In this document: piece by piece, positions 4,929 through 9,012 of the stretch
How the letters are laid out: each line of letters opens with the position of its first letter
How positions within the stretch are numbered: the stretch's first letter is position 1
Source: an uncultured Prevotellaceae bacterium
GTDB taxonomy: Bacteria; Bacteroidota; Bacteroidia; Bacteroidales; Bacteroidaceae
Assembly (NCBI GenBank): GCA_900313845.1
Contig: OMTC01000172.1
Location: forward strand, 1-9,012
Length of the DNA: 9,012 nucleotides
Direction: 5' to 3'
Made by a program: the position numbers and the translations under genes
The notes under the pieces: generated by a model
The model's input: only the letters and a program-made list of their open reading frames with translations
What the model was told of the DNA's origin: nothing
Database searches by the model: none

Positions 4929-7100
4929 ATGAAAAAGAATATGTCATTGCAAGAGTCGTTGAAGTATTACTTTGGCTTCGATACTTTCAAGGGCGACCAA
5001 GAGGCTATCATCCAGAACCTGCTTGATGGCAATGACACTTTTGTGTTGATGCCAACAGGCGGCGGTAAGTCGATGTGCTACCAGTTGCCTGCATTGTTGA
5101 TGGAGGGCACAGCAATTGTGATTTCCCCTCTCATCGCTTTGATGAAAAACCAAGTCGATGCTATTAAGCACTATTCCGAAGAAGATAATTTGGCACATTT
5201 CCTGAATTCTTCACTGAACAAGGCAAGTATTGAGCAGGTGAAGGAAGACGTGAAGAGTGGAAAAACAAAGTTGCTATATGTGGCTCCTGAATCGTTGACC
5301 AAGGAGGACAATGTGGAATTTCTGAAGTCGGTGAAGATTTCTTTTTATGCCGTGGATGAGGCGCATTGTATTTCGGAGTGGGGACATGATTTCCGTCCAG
5401 AATACAGAAAGATTCGTCCTATTATTGAGAAGATTGGCAAGTCGCCAATCATTGCTCTGACCGCTACAGCTACCGATAAGGTGCGTACAGATATTAAGAA
5501 GAGTTTGGGCATTCAGGATGCCAAGGACTTTAAGTCTTCGTTCAATCGTCCTAACTTGTATTACGAAGTACGTTCCAAAACCAAGGATATAGATAAAGAA
5601 ATCATCAAGTTCATCCGTCAGAACGAAGGCAAGAGTGGCATTATCTATTGTCTCTCTCGCAAGAAGGTGGAAGAATTAGCTGAAATTCTTCAAGCGAACA
5701 AGATACGTGCGGCTGCCTATCATGCTGGATTGGAGCAGCAAGTGCGCTCTGAAACTCAAGACAAGTTCGTGATGGAGGAAATCGACGTGATAGTGGCAAC
5801 CATTGCTTTTGGTATGGGAATTGACAAACCCGATGTGAGGTTTGTGATTCATTATGATATACCGAAGAGTTTGGAAGGTTATTATCAGGAAACGGGACGT
5901 GCAGGACGAGATGGCGGCGAAGGCAAATGTATCGCATTCTTTACGAAGAAGGATCTTCAGAAATTGGAGAAGTTCACTGAGGGTAAACCTGTAGCAGAAC
6001 AGGAAATCGGTCGTCAGTTGTTGCAAGAAACAGCCAATTATTGTGAATCGTCGGTGTGTCGTAGAAAATTGCTTTTGCACTATTTTGGTGAAGAGTATTT
6101 AGAGGACAATTGTGGAAATTGCGATAATTGCTTGCATCCAAAGAAGAGTACGGATGCAAAGGATTTGCTTGTTTTAGCGCTGAAAACCATCCTCTTGGCT
6201 AAGGAGAATTTCAAGATGGACATCATCATCGATATTCTTCGTGGCAACGAGACAGAATTTGGACTTTCCCATAAGCACGACCAATTAGAGACTTTCGGTG
6301 AAGGTGCTGATGTGGAAGAAACGATGTGGAAAGCCGTTTTCAACCAAGCCATGCTTTCGGGTTATCTGCGTAAGGAGATTGAGAATTATGGTGTGCTGAA
6401 ACTGACGAAAGAAGGTAAGAAGTTCCTGAAGAAACCAAGTGAGTTCTTAGTTATTGAGAATAATGATTTTGATGATAGCGCTGATATGGTTGAAATGGTT
6501 CGTTCCGGAGGCGCCGATGAGACGCTTTTCTCTTTGTTGATGGACTTGAGAAAATCCATTTCCAGAAAGCTCAAGATACCTGCATACGTGATTTTCCAAG
6601 AAAATTCCATCGATGCAATGTGTACCCTCTATCCAATCACACTTGAGGAGATGCAGAACATACCTGGCGTGGGTGCTGGAAAGGCAAAGCGATATGGTCA
6701 GGAGTTCTGTGATGTTATCAAGAAGTATTGTGAGGAGAATGAAATAGAGCGTCCAACTGATATGCGTGTTCGAACTGTAGCCAACAAGTCGAAGCGCAAG
6801 GTGGATATTATTCAGCGAATCGACCGAGAGGTTGCCCTCGATGACATTGCAGAGAGTCTGGGACTCGATTTCGGTGAATTGTTAGATGAGGTCGAGGCTA
6901 TTGTGTATAGTGGCACGAAGTTGAATATCGACTATTTCCTTGAGGACGTGATGGATGAGGACGTTGTGGATGAAATCTACGACTACTTCAGAGAAAGCGA
7001 GACGGATGATTTGGAAACCGCCTTGAGGGTTCTGGATGATTGTTCAGACGATGAGATTCGTTTGGTCCGCATCAAGTTTATTTCCGAAATGGCAAACTAA
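4929..7100 (+). CDS. recQ: ATP-dependent DNA helicase RecQ
   Basis: 723 residues from the ATG at 4929; longer than the roughly 610 of E. coli RecQ. RecQ unwinds DNA 3'-5' in recombination and replication-fork repair. Helicase core: FGFDTFKGDQ near 15-24, Walker A TGGGKS (43-48), DEAH (143-146), motif III region LTATA (177-181), motif VI QETGRAGRDG (320-329). The zinc site has Cys377, Cys395, Cys398 and Cys401, with an additional Cys372. A winged-helix RQC region (about 405-520) and an HRDC domain (about 527-600, with the IPGVGAGKAKRYG hairpin turn) follow. The last 110 residues are an acidic, helical region resembling the helix-turn-helix extension typical of Bacteroidota RecQ. The frame can be extended 45 bp to a TTG at 4884, but that codon is part of the -7 box, so it cannot be in the mRNA; ATG 4941 is a possible alternative. 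Single-gene unit. Confidence 0.97.
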   Translation: MKKNMSLQESLKYYFGFDTFKGDQEAIIQNLLDGNDTFVLMPTGGGKSMCYQLPALLMEGTAIVISPLIALMKNQVDAIKHYSEEDNLAHFLNSSLNKASIEQVKEDVKSGKTKLLYVAPESLTKEDNVEFLKSVKISFYAVDEAHCISEWGHDFRPEYRKIRPIIEKIGKSPIIALTATATDKVRTDIKKSLGIQDAKDFKSSFNRPNLYYEVRSKTKDIDKEIIKFIRQNEGKSGIIYCLSRKKVEELAEILQANKIRAAAYHAGLEQQVRSETQDKFVMEEIDVIVATIAFGMGIDKPDVRFVIHYDIPKSLEGYYQETGRAGRDGGEGKCIAFFTKKDLQKLEKFTEGKPVAEQEIGRQLLQETANYCESSVCRRKLLLHYFGEEYLEDNCGNCDNCLHPKKSTDAKDLLVLALKTILLAKENFKMDIIIDILRGNETEFGLSHKHDQLETFGEGADVEETMWKAVFNQAMLSGYLRKEIENYGVLKLTKEGKKFLKKPSEFLVIENNDFDDSADMVEMVRSGGADETLFSLLMDLRKSISRKLKIPAYVIFQENSIDAMCTLYPITLEEMQNIPGVGAGKAKRYGQEFCDVIKKYCEENEIERPTDMRVRTVANKSKRKVDIIQRIDREVALDDIAESLGLDFGELLDEVEAIVYSGTKLNIDYFLEDVMDEDVVDEIYDYFRESETDDLETALRVLDDCSDDEIRLVRIKFISEMAN

Positions 7101-7126
7101 GAAGAGCGCTACAATATAATTACACT

Positions 7127-7180
7127 GAGATACAGAGATTCAGAGGATTATCAAATGAACGATAAATAACTCTGTATCTC
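7127..7180. repeat. 11-bp inverted repeat in the recQ-guaB gap
   Basis: GAGATACAGAG (7127-7137) is the exact reverse complement of CTCTGTATCTC (7170-7180), with a 32-nt loop; outside it C7125/A7124 can also pair with G7182/T7183 after one mismatch. It begins 27 bp after the recQ stop. The downstream tract (TGTTTCTGTGTTTT) is T-rich but broken, so it is at best a weak terminator for recQ. CAGAG/CTCTG phrases of this type look like an intergenic repeat family rather than a gene-specific site. Confidence 0.6.
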
Positions 7181-7243
7181 TGTTTCTGTGTTTTGATTCA
7201 ACACTTTGTGCTTGAAAAATTTTCTTAGTTTCAAAAATATGCG

Positions 7244-7251
7244 TATCTTTG
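7244..7251 (+). promoter_or_regulatory. -7 promoter box of guaB
   Basis: TATCTTTG matches TAnnTTTG and continues as CA. TTTT at 7220-7223, 20 bp upstream, fits three of the four -33 positions. Start would be near 7257-7259, leaving a leader of only about 18 nt. No purine-riboswitch or other aptamer fits in so short a leader. Confidence 0.65.
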
Positions 7252-7275
7252 CACGCAATAAAAATTTTCAGGAAT

Positions 7276-8751
7276 ATGGCATCTTTTATTGCAGACAAAG
7301 TTGTGATGGAAGGTCTGACATTTGATGATGTGCTGCTGATTCCAGCATATTCAGAAGTCCTTCCTCGAGAGGTATCACTCTCAACCAAGTTTTCCCGACA
7401 CATTGATTTGAAAATTCCGTTTGTCACAGCTGCGATGGACACTGTGACTGAGGCTGCTATGGCAATTGCTATTGCTCGCGAAGGCGGAATCGGTGTGATT
7501 CATAAAAACATGAGTATCGAGGAGCAAGCGCGTCAGGTGGCAATCGTGAAACGTGCTGAAAACGGTATGATTTACGACCCTGTGACTATCAAGCGTGGCT
7601 CAACAGTGAAAGATGCCCTCGACATGATGGCAGAATTTCATATTGGTGGTATTCCAGTGGTGGATGATGACAACAAATTGGTGGGAATCGTGACGAATCG
7701 TGACCTTCGTTTCCAAACCAATATGAATGAATTAATTGACCACGTGATGACTAGCGAACAACTGGTTGTTACACATCAGCAGACAGACCTCGATCATGCT
7801 TCACGTATTTTGATGGAGCATAAGATTGAGAAGTTGCCAGTGGTGGATGATGAGAATCATTTGATTGGTTTGATTACTTACAAGGACATCACCAAGGCAA
7901 AGGATAAGCCAATGGCATGTAAGGACGAGAAAGGTCGACTTCGCGTGGCAGCTGGTGTGGGAGTCACAGCCGATACTTTCCAGCGCATGGAAGCATTGGT
8001 GAAGGCAGGTGTTGATGCTATCATCATTGACACTGCACATGGACATTCGAAAGGTGTGGTGGAAAAAGTGCGTGAGGCAAAGGCTGCATTCCCTAATGTG
8101 GATATAGTTGTCGGTAACATTGCTACGGGCGAGGCCGCCAAGATGCTTGTTGAAGCTGGTGCTGATGCCGTGAAAGTAGGTATCGGTCCTGGTTCTATCT
8201 GTACGACACGCGTGGTGGCAGGTGTGGGTGTTCCTCAGCTCTCTGCTGTGTATGACGTGGCTTCTGCTTTGAAGGATACAGGAATTCCTTTGATTGCTGA
8301 TGGTGGTCTTCGTTATAGTGGAGATATTGTGAAGGCTTTGGCAGCTGGTGGAACCAGTGTGATGATTGGTTCACTCGTGGCTGGAACTGAAGAATCTCCA
8401 GGTGAGACGATTCTCTTCAATGGACGAAAGTATAAGTCCTATCGTGGAATGGGTTCGCTCGAAGCTATGGAGAATGGTTCTAAGGACCGTTACTTCCAGT
8501 CGGGTGTGGAAGCAAAGAAACTCGTGCCAGAAGGTATTGCTGGTCGTGTTCCTTATAAGGGAACGGTGCAGGAAGTCATCTTCCAGTTGGTAGGTGGTTT
8601 GCGCTCTGGTATGGGTTATTGTGGCGCAAAGGACATCGAGGCACTTCATGAGGCTAAGTTCACTCGCATCACCAATGCTGGTGTGCTTGAAAGCCATCCA
8701 CACGAGGTGATTATCACGAGTGAGGCTCCTAACTATAGTCGTCCTCAGTAA
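7276..8751 (+). CDS. guaB: Inosine-5'-monophosphate dehydrogenase
   Basis: 491 residues, the usual length for bacterial enzymes with a CBS pair. It oxidises IMP to XMP with NAD+, the committed step to GMP, in the cytoplasm as a tetramer. LTFDDVLLIP (14-23) opens the TIM barrel. Two CBS domains interrupt it at about 97-155 and 158-215, each with a G(I/L)(V/I)T-type end, and probably sense purine nucleotides. The catalytic Cys309 lies in GIGPGSICTTR (302-312), the IMP phosphate loop is ADGG (341-344), YRGMGS is at 389-394, and the mobile flap has the catalytic Arg405-Tyr406 in SKDRYFQ; the Cys-Arg spacing of 96 equals that of E. coli. A longer frame starts at TTG 7249, but that codon overlaps the -7 box; ATG 7276 (MASFIADKVV) is the right start. 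Tandem stops TAA-TAA end it. All catalytic residues are present. Confidence 0.98.
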   Translation: MASFIADKVVMEGLTFDDVLLIPAYSEVLPREVSLSTKFSRHIDLKIPFVTAAMDTVTEAAMAIAIAREGGIGVIHKNMSIEEQARQVAIVKRAENGMIYDPVTIKRGSTVKDALDMMAEFHIGGIPVVDDDNKLVGIVTNRDLRFQTNMNELIDHVMTSEQLVVTHQQTDLDHASRILMEHKIEKLPVVDDENHLIGLITYKDITKAKDKPMACKDEKGRLRVAAGVGVTADTFQRMEALVKAGVDAIIIDTAHGHSKGVVEKVREAKAAFPNVDIVVGNIATGEAAKMLVEAGADAVKVGIGPGSICTTRVVAGVGVPQLSAVYDVASALKDTGIPLIADGGLRYSGDIVKALAAGGTSVMIGSLVAGTEESPGETILFNGRKYKSYRGMGSLEAMENGSKDRYFQSGVEAKKLVPEGIAGRVPYKGTVQEVIFQLVGGLRSGMGYCGAKDIEALHEAKFTRITNAGVLESHPHEVIITSEAPNYSRPQ

Positions 8752-8754
8752 TAA

Positions 8755-8790
8755 GCCTCACCCCCGACCCCTCTCCAAAGGGCGAGGGGA
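8755..8790 (+). repeat. GC-rich palindromic intergenic repeat, copy 1
   Basis: The element begins GCCTCACCCCCGACCCC directly after the guaB stops and contains the hairpin CCCCTC (8768-8773) / GAGGGG (8784-8789), with an inner CC/GG pair around AAAG. Its base composition is unlike the surrounding AT-rich DNA. It resembles dispersed C-rich hairpin repeats that occur between genes in many Bacteroidota. No T-run follows, so it is not a standard terminator, though it may protect the guaB mRNA 3' end. A partner in the opposite orientation is at 8970-9004. Confidence 0.65.
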
Positions 8791-8800
8791 GTAGTATCAG

Positions 8801-8829
8801 GGATTTAAAGGATTTAAAAGGATTTGGGG
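8801..8829 (+). repeat. GGATTT short tandem repeat
   Basis: GGATTT occurs at 8801, 8810 and 8820 as GGATTTAAA, GGATTTAAAA and GGATTTGGGG, a 9-10 bp period. It recalls the GGATTTAC units after clpX. No role is visible. Confidence 0.5.
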
Positions 8830-8847
8830 CGCTTTGCTTGAAATTGT

Positions 8848-8870
8848 ATTTAGAATTATCATTTAGAATT
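8848..8870 (+). repeat. Direct repeat of ATTTAGAATT
   Basis: The 10-mer ATTTAGAATT occurs at 8848-8857 and 8861-8870, 13 bp apart, in AT-rich sequence leading into an A7 run. No gene or promoter can be tied to it. Confidence 0.45.
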
Positions 8871-8923
8871 TTAAAAAAATTACGTTTCAATTTTAAACTT
8901 CATTTCGAGCCGAAGGCGACCAA

Positions 8924-8958
8924 GTAAATGAAAAATGAAAAGTGAGAAGTGAAAAATG
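8924..8958 (+). repeat. Degenerate (A/G)TGA(A/G)AA heptamer array
   Basis: After GTAA come ATGAAAA, ATGAAAA, GTGAGAA, GTGAAAA and ATG (8928-8958). It has the same GTAA lead-in, strand, 7-bp period and near-consensus as the array upstream of clpP at 2459-2511, and so appears to belong to the same repeat type. Confidence 0.65.
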
Positions 8959-8969
8959 CCTTCCGGATG

Positions 8970-9004
8970 ACTTTTCTCCTCCCCTCCGGGAGGCTGGGAG
9001 AGGC
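8970..9004 (-). repeat. GC-rich palindromic intergenic repeat, copy 2 (inverted)
   Basis: Centred on the palindrome CCTCCGGGAGG (8983-8993) and ending GGGAGAGGCTTT. Read on the minus strand it begins GCCTCTCCCAGCC, similar to the GCCTCACCCCCGACC start of copy 1, so the two elements form an inverted pair about 250 bp apart. On the plus strand the tract after the hairpin (CTTTC) is too short for a good terminator; on the minus strand GAAAAG follows. It may terminate or bound a gene just beyond the window. Confidence 0.55.
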
Positions 9005-9012
9005 TTTCACGC

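Noticed and set aside
7252..7275. Purine riboswitch controlling guaB
   Set aside because: The predicted leader is about 18 nt, too short for any aptamer; no such fold is seen upstream of the promoter either.
8755..8790. Standard intrinsic terminator for guaB
   Set aside because: The hairpin is strong but is followed by AGTAGTATC rather than a T-run; it is better described as a dispersed GC-rich repeat.

Overview
The window looks like a chromosomal housekeeping segment from a member of the phylum Bacteroidota, most likely the Prevotella/Segatella part of the Bacteroidales. Three things point there. The proteins have Bacteroidales-type features: a long trigger factor, a ClpP with an extended N-terminus, a RecQ of about 723 residues with an extra C-terminal region, and a DUF4369/TlpA-like lipoprotein. 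Exact matches to the Bacteroides-type -7 promoter box TAnnTTTG lie upstream of every transcription unit. None of the genes is preceded by a convincing Shine-Dalgarno sequence. The genus is inferred from resemblance and was not tested by a search.

Layout. Positions 1-825 (minus strand) hold the first 275 codons of a lipoprotein with a DUF4369-like domain and the beginning of a thioredoxin-like domain; it runs off the left edge. Divergent from it, across a 196-bp gap with two mirrored promoters, is tig (1022-2371, plus strand), which ends at a clear intrinsic terminator. A new promoter directly behind that terminator starts a clpP-clpX unit (2663-3337 and 3341-4576, 3 bp apart). Then come a 352-bp gap with a six-copy ATTTAC array, a second strong terminator and the recQ promoter; recQ (4929-7100); a 175-bp gap with an 11-bp inverted repeat and another promoter; and guaB (7276-8751). 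The last 261 bp contain no gene, only several kinds of short repeats, including two GC-rich hairpin elements in opposite orientation.

Function. Trigger factor folds nascent chains at the ribosome, and ClpX with ClpP unfolds and degrades proteins. tig-clpP-clpX is a common proteostasis neighbourhood, here divided into separate transcription units by a terminator and a promoter. RecQ (recombination/repair helicase) and GuaB (IMP dehydrogenase, first committed step to GMP) appear to have their own promoters.

Nothing in the coding content suggests a new system: no mobile element, CRISPR array, RNA gene or defence locus was seen. What deserves a second look is between the genes: families of roughly 7-9 bp tandem repeats in several gaps, inverted repeats at promoters, and two genes (recQ, guaB) whose longest reading frames begin at a TTG inside the promoter, so the true starts are internal ATGs.
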